This document shows positions 49,429 through 57,931 of a stretch of DNA of 64,000 nt, in pieces. Location: NCBI RefSeq assembly GCF_000368965.1, contig NZ_KB849780.1, positions 1,798,145 to 1,862,144 of the forward strand, given 5' to 3'. The translations under genes and the position numbers were made by a program. Every line of letters starts with the position of its first letter. Within the stretch, counting starts at the first letter, position 1. This DNA comes from Acinetobacter calcoaceticus DSM 30006 = CIP 81.8 (GTDB lineage Bacteria > Pseudomonadota > Gammaproteobacteria > Pseudomonadales > Moraxellaceae). The notes below the pieces were generated by a model that saw only the letters and a list, made by a program, of their open reading frames with translations, was not told where the DNA came from and searched no databases.

Positions 49429-49672
49429 GCATGTAATCAGACTCGGTAGAAATAAAAAAACAAAATCCGAATAGTTGTCAAACTTGATCAAAAAAAGCCA
49501 TAAAAATAGATGCAATTAAGGATATCTAAACACTCTTATATTTACTCTAACGACATTAATAAGAATAAATTATTTATTATTTTTCAATAATATGTACAAA
49601 TTTTCATTAAGGTTTTTCTTATGCAAGAAATTGATAGATTACTTTTATATATTTAAGAATTTACCCGAATTG

Positions 49673-49695
49673 AATCCGAACATAAAGTCAGATTA
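49673..49695. promoter_or_regulatory. Second identical TetR-type operator
   Basis: Exact 23-bp copy of 49406-49428 in the same orientation, 267 bp away and about 220 bp before the PF10118 gene. It is well placed to repress the operon starting there. Confidence 0.75.
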
Positions 49696-49708
49696 ATATG
49701 AAAAAATT

Positions 49709-49786
49709 AAAGAAGAGTCACTGAGAAATTCTGTGTGTCTCAACTCTTCTTTCCGTTATTCAGCCAAATAATCAAACAAATAACGG
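49709..49786 (+). promoter_or_regulatory. Structured leader: two adjacent hairpins
   Basis: Hairpin 1: 10-bp perfect stem (49709-49718 with 49743-49752) continued by a 5-bp inner stem (49722-49726 with 49738-49742) after a 3-nt bulge. Hairpin 2 starts at the next base: 8-bp perfect stem (49753-49760 with 49779-49786). Smaller perfect hairpins follow at 49809-49822 and 49867-49880. There is no T run after hairpin 1 or 2. It may be an untranslated-leader control element, a small RNA or an mRNA stabiliser. Confidence 0.5.
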
Positions 49787-49915
49787 AGCAACAACACCGT
49801 AGTCAATCCAGAGAACACTCTGCTTTGAAAATGGAATTTACAGTGCCTTGTTGAACATTAAGTTTATTGATTTTCATCAAAATGCACTACTACTGATTTG
49901 TCTCAAGGTGTCGCT

Positions 49916-50875
49916 ATGATCTCGACCACAGTAAAAAAATCATTTAACAAACTTAAATTTCAACGTGAAATTGAGTTGCCGGATTTTGCCAGTAAAAGCA
50001 CTATTCCAATCCGTCATTTAAATATTGGTTTTGATGGTAAGGAAATTGATGTCAGATTCTATATGGACAATCAATTTGCCACCTTGTTTTTTGCCACACT
50101 TTCAGTTTTTTTAACCTATGGTGAAGATCTGGTGATCGAAACTGCTCGTCATCACCGTGACTTTATTAAAGACCCTATCTTAAAACAGCGAGTGACTTCG
50201 CTCATTGGCCAAGAAGCAATTCACTCAAAATTGCACAATGAATATAACGATGCACTTCAAGATGCTGAATATCCTGTTGCCCTCTATCGTTTCCTTGGCT
50301 CGAACTTCTTTAAATATGTGTTTTTAAAGTTTCCGCAGCCACTCAAATTATCGATGATGGCGGGTATTGAGCATTTTACCGCAGTACTTGCTGAATACAT
50401 GATGAAGCATGAAAAAAACTTTTATTATTCAGATGATGCGAAGAGCCGTGCATTGTGGATGTGGCATATGCTTGAAGAATCTGAGCATAAAGATATTGCC
50501 TATGATGTCTACCAAATCTTAAATGGCAGCTATCCATTAAGAGCATCTGGTTTCGTCCTTGCTCTCATTACCATTTTAGGGCTTATTCCTGCGACGACCT
50601 TATTTGTACCAGTTTTAAGAAAACCGCAAGAGATGTTCACCTTAAAATTCTGGAAAGATGCCCGTCGTGGCGTTGGTTTAATCTTTGGCCCGAAAGATGG
50701 TGTTTTCGGAAGTACGATTGGTCAGATTCTTGACTATTTACGTCCAGACTTTCATCCAAATGACCATGATACGACTGAATATCTTGAGTACTACAAAAAG
50801 AAATTGCTGAACGAAGGCGGTGCAATTGCTCCTTACTTTGTTAAAGAATTTACCCCACCTGTACGCGTGTCTTAA
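49916..50875 (+). CDS. PF10118 family protein (predicted metal-dependent hydrolase)
   Basis: 319 residues from ATG 49916 (AAGGTG 5 nt upstream). It matches the family annotated as predicted metal-dependent hydrolase: an all-helical protein with a conserved Glu/His set in GQEAIHSKLHNEYN, GIEHFTAVLAEYM and HMLEESEHKDIAYDVY. This spacing (E, ExxH, E, ExxH) looks like a ferritin-like di-iron site, so an oxygenase or desaturase-like role is possible. It is the first gene of a likely operon with SDR and BVMO genes, under the TetR operator. Confidence 0.82.
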   Translation: MISTTVKKSFNKLKFQREIELPDFASKSTIPIRHLNIGFDGKEIDVRFYMDNQFATLFFATLSVFLTYGEDLVIETARHHRDFIKDPILKQRVTSLIGQEAIHSKLHNEYNDALQDAEYPVALYRFLGSNFFKYVFLKFPQPLKLSMMAGIEHFTAVLAEYMMKHEKNFYYSDDAKSRALWMWHMLEESEHKDIAYDVYQILNGSYPLRASGFVLALITILGLIPATTLFVPVLRKPQEMFTLKFWKDARRGVGLIFGPKDGVFGSTIGQILDYLRPDFHPNDHDTTEYLEYYKKKLLNEGGAIAPYFVKEFTPPVRVS

Positions 50876-50887
50876 TCGTCCTTTATG

Positions 50888-50918
50888 ACTAGCTATCTCG
50901 TAGATAGCTAGTTTCTCT
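50888..50918 (+). terminator. Hairpin between the PF10118 and SDR genes
   Basis: Perfect 11-bp stem (50888-50898 with 50902-50912), 3-nt loop, followed by TTCTCTT. It could be a partial terminator or mRNA-stabilising element inside the operon. Confidence 0.65.
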
Positions 50919-50940
50919 TCAAGTTATTTATGGATGAATC

Positions 50941-51774
50941 ATGATTTTATTTGGCAAAAAGAAAGTTAAACCAAGCCAAAAAGCTTATGCCGTGGTGACA
51001 GGTGCAGGCAGTGGAATTGGTCGAAGTTTTGCAATTGAACTGGCAAAACGTGGTGGCAGTGTGGTTTGTGCAGATATTAATCTCGAAGCTGCTGAAGAAA
51101 CCGTAAAAATTCTTGAACAACAAGGCACGAAAGCTTTCGCTGTGCGTTGCGATGTCAGTAACTCTGAACAGGTTACAGATCTAGCGGAAACTGCTGAAAT
51201 CTTACTTGGGCACCCTGTAACCCTTGTTATTAATAATGCAGGTGTAGGTTTGGGCGGAAAATTCGATGAAATGACGCTCGAAGACTGGAATTGGGTCATG
51301 AATATCAACCTTTGGGGTGTTATTCACGGTTGTCATGCATTCGTACCAAAATTTAAAAAGTTGGGTTACGGCGCGATTATTAATGTTGCTTCCGCTGCAT
51401 CGTATACGGCTGCACCAGAAATGACCGCCTATAACGTGACTAAAGCAGGTGTACGCGCGCTTTCAGAAACGCTTTCTGCCGAGCTGCATAAGTTCAATAT
51501 TAAAGTTAATGTGCTCTGCCCTACTTTGGTTCCAACCAATATCATCAAAAATGGTCGGATTCCAGGACGATATTCAAAGCTTGCAGACCATGCACTGATG
51601 AACTATGCCCTCACCACGAGTGATAGTGTAGCCAAATTAACACTTAACCGCCTTGATCAGAATGAGCTGTACACCATTCCTCAAATCGATGCGAAGTTAT
51701 TCTGGCTCATGAAACGTGCATCACCAAGCTTGTATAACAAGTTCCTTGGCACGTCTTACAAATTATTTAAATAA
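50941..51774 (+). CDS. Short-chain dehydrogenase/reductase (first copy)
   Basis: 277 residues, classical SDR: NAD(P) motif VTGAGSGIGRSFA (about 19-31), NNAGVG (about 98-103), and catalytic Ser in NVASAASYTA and Tyr-x3-Lys in AYNVTKAG (about 161-168). It likely oxidises an alcohol to a ketone, or the reverse, next to the BVMO that follows 22 nt downstream. It shares architecture with the SDR at 57002-57856. Confidence 0.9.
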   Translation: MILFGKKKVKPSQKAYAVVTGAGSGIGRSFAIELAKRGGSVVCADINLEAAEETVKILEQQGTKAFAVRCDVSNSEQVTDLAETAEILLGHPVTLVINNAGVGLGGKFDEMTLEDWNWVMNINLWGVIHGCHAFVPKFKKLGYGAIINVASAASYTAAPEMTAYNVTKAGVRALSETLSAELHKFNIKVNVLCPTLVPTNIIKNGRIPGRYSKLADHALMNYALTTSDSVAKLTLNRLDQNELYTIPQIDAKLFWLMKRASPSLYNKFLGTSYKLFK

Positions 51775-51796
51775 GAAATTTATAGGTAGTACGCAT

Positions 51797-53320
51797 ATGA
51801 CTGCTCAAATGAAAACAAATGCATCAGCAAAAAAAGCTGTCAATTCACCCAACCACATTTTCGACACCTTTATTGTAGGTGCCGGCATTTCAGGTATAGC
51901 TACTGCCATTCGCCTAGATCAGGTCGGCTATACCAATTATAAAATTATTGAAAAAGCTGGCCGTGTGGGTGGTACATGGCGTGAAAACACCTATCCAGGC
52001 TGTGGTTGTGATGTGCCATCTGCGCTTTATTCTTACTCATTTGCACCAAGTGCAAAATGGAGCCATTTATTTGCTCGCCAACCAGAAATTTTAAGTTATC
52101 TGGAAGATGTGAGTAATGAGTTTAATGTCACATCAAAAATCGAATTTAACAACGAATTGCTGAATGCGGCATGGGATGAGTCACGCCATGTGTGGGTACT
52201 TGATACCACTACTGGTCAGTATTTATCTAAAACTGTTATTTTCGCTACAGGTCCAATTACCGAAGCACAAATTCCACGTCTTGAAGGTTTAGATACGTTT
52301 AAAGGCGAAATGTTCCATTCAGCTAAATGGAACCATGATTATGATTTGACAGGTAAACGCATTGCTGTGATTGGTACTGGCGCATCAGCAATCCAGTTTG
52401 TGCCCCAAATTCAACCAAAAGCGAAAGAGCTTTTTGTGTTCCAACGTACAGCACCTTGGGTACTACCAAAACCAGACACAGACTTGGGCGAATTTAGTAA
52501 ATCAGTGATTGCTAAGTATCCATCTATTCAAGCAAGCTGGCGTAAAAGTGTAGCGTTAACTCTGAATGCAATTAACTTTGGTTTACGTAACCCGCTTGCG
52601 CTTAAACCAGCAAACGTACTGGGCAAGCAATTACTTAAATTGCAAATTAATGACCCTGTGCTACGTAAAAATGTAACGCCAAACTTTGATATTGGCTGTA
52701 AACGTATTTTGTTTGCTAATAATTACTACCCTGCGCTACAAGCACCAAATACCAACCTTATTCCTCATGGCTTGGTTAAAGTTGAAGGCAATACTGTTGT
52801 TGCTGCCAACGGTGAACGCCATGAAGTTGACGTAATTATTTGGGGCACTGGTTTTGAGGTATCTCATCCGCCAATTGGTAAACGTGTTCATAATGAAAAA
52901 GGTCAATGTTTACAAGATTTATGGAAAGATAGTTCACCTGAGGCTTATTTAGGTACCAACATTGAAAATGTGCCGAATGCATTTTTAATTTTAGGACCGA
53001 ATGTCTTGGTTTATGACTCTTTTATTGGCTTAGCTGAGGCTCAGCTAGACTATATTGTAGATGGCTTATTGAAAATTAAGAACAAGGGTATTAGCAAGTT
53101 CAACGTTAAGCCCGAAGTTATTAAAAAGCATAATGATTTGGTGCAAAAACACTTAAAAACAACTGTATTTAATAGCGGTGGTTGTAAGAGTTACTACCTT
53201 GATGCCAACGGTCGTAACTTTGCTGCATGGCCATGGTCATTGAAAAAGTTGAAACAACGTTTGAAAAACGTCGATTTGAAAGATTATGAAGTGACATATC
53301 AAACGACAAAAACTCATTAA
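51797..53320 (+). CDS. Flavin-containing Baeyer-Villiger-type monooxygenase (first copy)
   Basis: 507 residues from ATG 51797 (AGGT upstream; the longer frame overlaps the SDR gene). FAD motif IVGAGISGIATAIRL (about 25-39), NADPH motif VIGTGASAIQFVP (about 190-202), and the BVMO fingerprint FKGEMFHSAKW at 168-178 (FxGxxxHxxxW). It inserts oxygen next to a carbonyl to give an ester or lactone; the ketone substrate is unknown. It is paired with the upstream SDR, which could supply the ketone. Confidence 0.9.
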   Translation: MTAQMKTNASAKKAVNSPNHIFDTFIVGAGISGIATAIRLDQVGYTNYKIIEKAGRVGGTWRENTYPGCGCDVPSALYSYSFAPSAKWSHLFARQPEILSYLEDVSNEFNVTSKIEFNNELLNAAWDESRHVWVLDTTTGQYLSKTVIFATGPITEAQIPRLEGLDTFKGEMFHSAKWNHDYDLTGKRIAVIGTGASAIQFVPQIQPKAKELFVFQRTAPWVLPKPDTDLGEFSKSVIAKYPSIQASWRKSVALTLNAINFGLRNPLALKPANVLGKQLLKLQINDPVLRKNVTPNFDIGCKRILFANNYYPALQAPNTNLIPHGLVKVEGNTVVAANGERHEVDVIIWGTGFEVSHPPIGKRVHNEKGQCLQDLWKDSSPEAYLGTNIENVPNAFLILGPNVLVYDSFIGLAEAQLDYIVDGLLKIKNKGISKFNVKPEVIKKHNDLVQKHLKTTVFNSGGCKSYYLDANGRNFAAWPWSLKKLKQRLKNVDLKDYEVTYQTTKTH

Positions 53321-53353
53321 TTTGTAATTTTGATCAAATCCGTTGTAAGAAAT

Positions 53354-53396
53354 AGGCAGTGTATTTTAGATTTTCATGAAATACACTGCCTTCTTC
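53354..53396 (+). terminator. Terminator-like hairpin after the first BVMO
   Basis: Perfect 13-bp stem (53354-53366 with 53379-53391) with a 12-nt loop and a short T/C tail. It marks the end of the TetR-controlled group or attenuates the methyltransferase gene. Confidence 0.75.
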
Positions 53397-53433
53397 GTTG
53401 AATATCTTCAAGAAATAAAAAAACAGGATAAAG

Positions 53434-54309
53434 ATGAAAGAAGGTCAATCAAGTCGTACCGCCGAAGCCGCCGCTGCATTACGTGCAAATCACTTTAAAA
53501 ATACGGTCAGCCCTGTATTTTCAGACCCTTATGCTTTTGAGCTGACCAGTAGAAGCTGGAAAAAACTTCTATCAAGCCCACTTCTTGTTAAATTAATGAA
53601 TTCTGCGGTTTTAAACCGCACTTTAGGTTTACTCACTGGGCAAGTCGTCGGACGCTCTCGTTATGCCGAAGATTTACTTGATCAGGCAGTTCAACAAAAC
53701 ACTCAACAATATGTATTAGTAGGTGCCGGCCTAGACTCTTTTGCACTACGTGAGTCTCACCATTACCCAACTTTAAAAATTTTTGAAGTTGATCATCCCG
53801 ATACTCAAGCTGCAAAACAAGCCAAGCTAAAAAAACTAGGAAATATTCCTGCTAGCGTTGAGTTTGTCGCAATTAATTTTGAAAAAGAGTCTATTTCGGA
53901 AGCCTTAGCCAGAAGTCTCTATGAGCGATCCACTCCTGCATTTTTCTCATGGCTTGGAACTACTCACTATTTAAACCCGCAAACAACCTTGCAGACTTTA
54001 AAAAGCATTGCTGAATTTGCAGCAAACGCTAGTGAGGTGGTACTCGACTATTCAACTGATTTTCAGGAATTAACTGGTATCGAACGACTTGGGAGTATGG
54101 GCGTTGCACAGTTTACCCATTTGCTCAAAGAACCATTATTAGGTCAATTCAAACCTACTGATTTACATCGCGCAGTTGAACAGATGGGGTTTGAAGTCGT
54201 TGAGGATTTGTCAGGTGAAGCCATTACTGAACGTTATTTTAATGGGCGTATCGATGAAATTCGCCATACCTCGGCGACACGCTTATTGCATTTGCGCTTG
54301 AATAAATAA
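53434..54309 (+). CDS. TIGR00027/LCMT-type SAM-dependent methyltransferase
   Basis: 291 residues. The opening SSRTAEAAAALRA, the SAM motif YVLVGAGLDSFALR (about 90-103) and FEVDHPDTQAAKQAKL (about 114-129) are characteristic of the leucine-carboxyl-methyltransferase-like family. That family is greatly expanded in mycobacteria and actinomycetes. It probably methylates a carboxyl or hydroxyl of a small molecule or lipid. AGGATAAAG precedes the ATG. It stops 2 bp before the convergent AraC gene ends. Confidence 0.87.
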   Translation: MKEGQSSRTAEAAAALRANHFKNTVSPVFSDPYAFELTSRSWKKLLSSPLLVKLMNSAVLNRTLGLLTGQVVGRSRYAEDLLDQAVQQNTQQYVLVGAGLDSFALRESHHYPTLKIFEVDHPDTQAAKQAKLKKLGNIPASVEFVAINFEKESISEALARSLYERSTPAFFSWLGTTHYLNPQTTLQTLKSIAEFAANASEVVLDYSTDFQELTGIERLGSMGVAQFTHLLKEPLLGQFKPTDLHRAVEQMGFEVVEDLSGEAITERYFNGRIDEIRHTSATRLLHLRLNK

Positions 54310-54311
54310 AC

Positions 54312-55334
54312 TCAGGTTGATGATTTACCACTTAACCGCACTGCATGCGGTGTCTTACCATGCCATCTTTTATAAGCATGAATAAAACTGGCAGGTTCGG
54401 CATATCCCAACCATTCGGCAATTTGCTCAATAGAGGCTTTCGGTAAAGTCAGATATTGTTCTGCTAAAACCTGTCTGACTTCTTCACGTATTTGAATAAA
54501 GGTCATACCTTCTTGAGCGAGATGACGGCGTAAGGTACGTGCGTTTAAGTGCAAACGATCGGCAACCATGTCCATAGATGGCATTTCCCCTCGTACCCTC
54601 ATTAACTGCTGCTGCACTAAATTAATAAATTTCTTTTGTGTTTGGCGCCTATCTAAAATTTGCCTACATTGTTCTTCAGCCGTATGTAAAATCAGGTCAT
54701 TGGCCATTTGCAGTTTTTGGTCTACTTTGTGTGGATCGAGTAAAACAAAGTTCTTGGCCGCCCCAAACTCCGGCAGAATTCCAAACAAATCGATATAGGG
54801 TTGTACCTCAGCTTTAGGCTGGAAAGTGAAAGCCATATATTGACAAAAATTATCTTGTACCAAGTCCCGTTGCACCGTAATGAGCGCCGCGGCGTCCCGT
54901 TCAAGAATAAACTGGCGAACTGAAGGTGGTACGCTCTCATCTTCAATCTCAATCCGAATACCTTCATCTGTATCTGAAACTAGAAATCGGGTAAAAGCAA
55001 AAGTAAGTGAAAAATAGGTTAAAGCTAAATCAAGTGCTTCACGAATGCTGGCACTGCTCATGAGGGCCATGCCTAAAGGCCCAAATGTTGTAAAGTGATA
55101 GCGTGTACCTACATCTAAGCCTAATGTCGGCCTGTCTCCAAGCTGCTCAACCAAGTTATGAATAACCTGCAATTCTTGCTGACCTGTCACCACCATATTA
55201 GGATCAAGCAATTGCTGTTGACTGATTCCAGTCTCTTCTAAAATGGTCTGATAAGAAATGCCTGATTCCACCGCAAAATCAGCCATTAATCGAACACTAT
55301 GTACACTGCGTTCAAAAGCCCATGCATACTTCAC
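54312..55334 (-). CDS. AraC-family regulator, VirS/OruR-like
   Basis: 340 residues: an N-terminal arabinose-binding-like effector domain (about 15-205, with LGLDVGTRYHFTTFGPLG) and a C-terminal AraC HTH (about 235-330) containing MDMVADRLHLNARTLRRHLAQEG and IEQIAEWLGYAEPASFIHAYKRW. Same architecture as mycobacterial VirS. It is divergent from a BVMO-SDR-hydrolase-GMC operon, with a 21-bp-spaced repeat between. Probable activator of that operon. Confidence 0.87.
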   Translation of the reverse strand: MKYAWAFERSVHSVRLMADFAVESGISYQTILEETGISQQQLLDPNMVVTGQQELQVIHNLVEQLGDRPTLGLDVGTRYHFTTFGPLGMALMSSASIREALDLALTYFSLTFAFTRFLVSDTDEGIRIEIEDESVPPSVRQFILERDAAALITVQRDLVQDNFCQYMAFTFQPKAEVQPYIDLFGILPEFGAAKNFVLLDPHKVDQKLQMANDLILHTAEEQCRQILDRRQTQKKFINLVQQQLMRVRGEMPSMDMVADRLHLNARTLRRHLAQEGMTFIQIREEVRQVLAEQYLTLPKASIEQIAEWLGYAEPASFIHAYKRWHGKTPHAVRLSGKSST

Positions 55335-55348
55335 TGTATTGCTCAGAA

Positions 55349-55376
55349 TGTCCTCGAATCACAATATTTTGTCCTC
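55349..55376. promoter_or_regulatory. Direct-repeat operator for the VirS-like regulator
   Basis: TGTCCTC at 55349-55355 and again at 55370-55376, exactly 21 bp apart, in the divergent region between the AraC gene and the second BVMO. A partial third copy (ATCCTC) follows near 55378-55383. The spacing matches AraC-type half-sites; binding is inferred. Confidence 0.55.
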
Positions 55377-55470
55377 ATCCATCCTCTAAATCAAGCAAAT
55401 AAACGACTATTCTGCATACAGGAAATTGCGATTCTTTCGCCCACTGTTTTTAAGGATTTTAGAGCAGCCT

Positions 55471-56958
55471 ATGTTTAATTCGTCAGCTAATTCAAATAAA
55501 AATGTACGTATCGCCATTATAGGCACTGGTTTTGGTGGTTTGGGGCTTGCGATTCGTCTCAAACAAGCCGGTTTTGAACAATTTACACTATATGAAAAAG
55601 CCTCTGATGTCGGTGGTGTCTGGCGCGACAATACTTATCCAGGTGCTGCTTGCGATGTACCTTCACATCTTTATTCTTTTTCTTTTGAGCAAGAGCTGGG
55701 TTGGAAAAACCGTTACGGCACATCTCAAGAGATTTATCAATATTTACGCCATTGCGCCGATAAATATGATATTCGCCGACATATTCAATTTAATACCGAA
55801 ATTGCCAGTGCCGAATTTGATGTCCTACAAGGTGTATGGCACATTCAAAGTACAACCGGTGAGCATTTTGAAGCTGAATTTTTAGTCGGTGCTGTGGGCC
55901 AGCTCAATCGCCCAGCCTATCCGAAACTCAGAGGCATTGAAAACTTTAAAGGTAAGGCATTTCACTCCGCACGTTGGGATCATGACTACGATTTAAATGG
56001 AAAACGTGTTGCTGTAATTGGTACAGGTGCAAGTGCCATTCAGTTTGTTCCCGAAATTACTAAAGAGGTTGCTCATCTTGATGTTTATCAACGTTCGGCA
56101 CCTTACGTCATTCCCAAACCAGACCGGGTTTATCAACCTTTAGAGAAAAAAGCATTCCGCAAATTACCGATTTTGCAAAGTCTAGATCGTGCCTTGCAAT
56201 ATGGACATCACGAAATTCGTCTGCTGGCTTTCACCACTTCGCTGAATGGAATGCCTTTGGTGGAATATCTATTCCAACGCCATATTCGTAAGGTAGTTAA
56301 AGACTCCAAATTACGTCACCGTTTAATGCCGGACTACCCAATTGGCTGTAAGCGTATTTTGATTTCCAATCATTGGTATGAAACTCTGACCCAACCTCAC
56401 GTAGATGTGATTGATACAGGTATTCAAGAAATCACTGAAAATGGCATTTTAGATACGGACGGAAATCTGCGCGAAGTTGATACCATTATTTATGGTACGG
56501 GCTTTGCCGCAACGGAATTTATGGCACCAATGCAGATTACAGGTCTTGATGGTCGTACCTTAAAAGACACATGGAAAGATGGTGCAGAAGCTTATCTCGG
56601 TTTAACTGTTAGCGGCTTTCCAAACTTCTTTATGCTTTATGGTCCAAATACCAATCTTGGACACAATTCAATTGTCTATATGATTGAAAGTCAGGTGAAT
56701 TATATTTTAGATGCCATTCAAACACTGATAAAAAATAAGTTGTTATTCACCAATGTTCGTGCGGAAGTTCAACACGAGTTCAACCAAAATATTCAAGAAA
56801 AAATGAAGAAAACCGTATGGGCACAAGGTTGTACCAGTTGGTATCAAACTGCTGATGGTAAGAATACCAATAACTGGCCAGGTTTTACCCTGGAGTATCG
56901 TCAACGCACTCGCCGCTTTGATATTGAAAACTACACTCAAGTCTCAACTCTTTCTTAA
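55471..56958 (+). CDS. Flavin-containing Baeyer-Villiger-type monooxygenase (second copy, MymA-like)
   Basis: 495 residues from ATG 55471; the frame extends to a TTG at 55426. FAD motif IIGTGFGGLGLAIRL (about 14-28), NADPH motif VIGTGASAIQFVP, and the BVMO fingerprint FKGKAFHSARW at 159-169. It resembles the copy at 51797-53320 throughout, suggesting duplication and divergence. First gene of the operon divergent from the VirS-like regulator. Confidence 0.9.
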   Translation: MFNSSANSNKNVRIAIIGTGFGGLGLAIRLKQAGFEQFTLYEKASDVGGVWRDNTYPGAACDVPSHLYSFSFEQELGWKNRYGTSQEIYQYLRHCADKYDIRRHIQFNTEIASAEFDVLQGVWHIQSTTGEHFEAEFLVGAVGQLNRPAYPKLRGIENFKGKAFHSARWDHDYDLNGKRVAVIGTGASAIQFVPEITKEVAHLDVYQRSAPYVIPKPDRVYQPLEKKAFRKLPILQSLDRALQYGHHEIRLLAFTTSLNGMPLVEYLFQRHIRKVVKDSKLRHRLMPDYPIGCKRILISNHWYETLTQPHVDVIDTGIQEITENGILDTDGNLREVDTIIYGTGFAATEFMAPMQITGLDGRTLKDTWKDGAEAYLGLTVSGFPNFFMLYGPNTNLGHNSIVYMIESQVNYILDAIQTLIKNKLLFTNVRAEVQHEFNQNIQEKMKKTVWAQGCTSWYQTADGKNTNNWPGFTLEYRQRTRRFDIENYTQVSTLS

Positions 56959-57001
56959 TCAGCTTCACGATAGGAAATCAGAAAAATAAACGGAGAATTT
57001 T

Positions 57002-57856
57002 ATGAAAACATTTAAGAACAAAGTCGCGGCTGTTACAGGTGCGGGTTCAGGTATTGGACAAGCAATTGCAATTGAACTGGCAAAACAAGGCTGCCATCTG
57101 GCACTTTCCGATATCAGTGAAGCGGGCTTAGCCAAAACTGTCGAGCAGTTATCAGCCTACCCAGTTAAAGTGACCACTCAAAAAGTTGATGTGGCTAAGC
57201 GTACTGAAATTGCAGATTGGGCAAAAGCTGTTGTAAATGAGCATGGCCAAGTTAACCTGATTTTTAATAATGCTGGTGTCGCAATAGGTAGCACGGCTGA
57301 AGGTGTGAGCTATGAAGATCTTGAATGGCTCATTGGTATTAATTTTTGGGGTGTGGTTTATGGCACCAAAGAATTCTTGCCATTTTTAAAGCAAAGTGGT
57401 GATGGACATATTATTAATATTTCCAGTATGTTTGGCTTAACAGCTCAACCGACCCAAAGTGCTTATAACGCGAGTAAATTTGCCGTTCGTGGTTTTACCG
57501 AGTCCCTACGCCAAGAACTGGATATGCAAAATGCTGGGGTTAGCGCGACCTGTGTTCATCCGGGTGGTATTCGTACCAATATTGCCAAAGCTGCCCGTAT
57601 GAATAATAGCGTACAGTCTTTAGGAATGGACCCTCTAAAAAGCCAAGATGCTTTCGATAAATTACTGCGCACCCCTGCTGACGAAGCTGCGCAACAAATT
57701 TTAGAGGCTGTTCGTAAAAACCGTCGCCGTTTACTGATTGGAGCCGATGCAAAAGTCGTTGATGTAATTCAACGTATTCTTCCACAGGGTTATCAAAAGA
57801 TTTTTGCAACAGCAACCGCGTTGCAAACTCGCCTACTCAACAAATCAGCAAAATAA
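57002..57856 (+). CDS. Short-chain dehydrogenase/reductase (second copy, SadH-like)
   Basis: 284 residues. TGAGSGIGQAIA (about 14-25), NNAGVA (about 88-93), catalytic Ser in NISSMFGLTA and Tyr-x3-Lys in AYNASKFAVRG (about 156-166). It matches the SDR that follows BVMO genes in mymA-type loci. GGAG lies 7 nt before the ATG, 43 nt after the BVMO stop. Confidence 0.9.
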   Translation: MKTFKNKVAAVTGAGSGIGQAIAIELAKQGCHLALSDISEAGLAKTVEQLSAYPVKVTTQKVDVAKRTEIADWAKAVVNEHGQVNLIFNNAGVAIGSTAEGVSYEDLEWLIGINFWGVVYGTKEFLPFLKQSGDGHIINISSMFGLTAQPTQSAYNASKFAVRGFTESLRQELDMQNAGVSATCVHPGGIRTNIAKAARMNNSVQSLGMDPLKSQDAFDKLLRTPADEAAQQILEAVRKNRRRLLIGADAKVVDVIQRILPQGYQKIFATATALQTRLLNKSAK

Positions 57857-57863
57857 AAATAGT

Positions 57864-57898
57864 GGTCAGCATACTCTTAATTTTAAGAGATGCTGGCC
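57864..57898 (+). terminator. Hairpin between the second SDR and the hydrolase gene
   Basis: Long stem of 9 plus about 6 bp (one bulge, one G-U pair) across 57864-57898, without a T run. More likely an intercistronic stabiliser or partial attenuator than a full terminator. Confidence 0.5.
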
Positions 57899-57931
57899 GA
57901 TAAATAACAAGCTCTAGTATGAGTTCTTATT

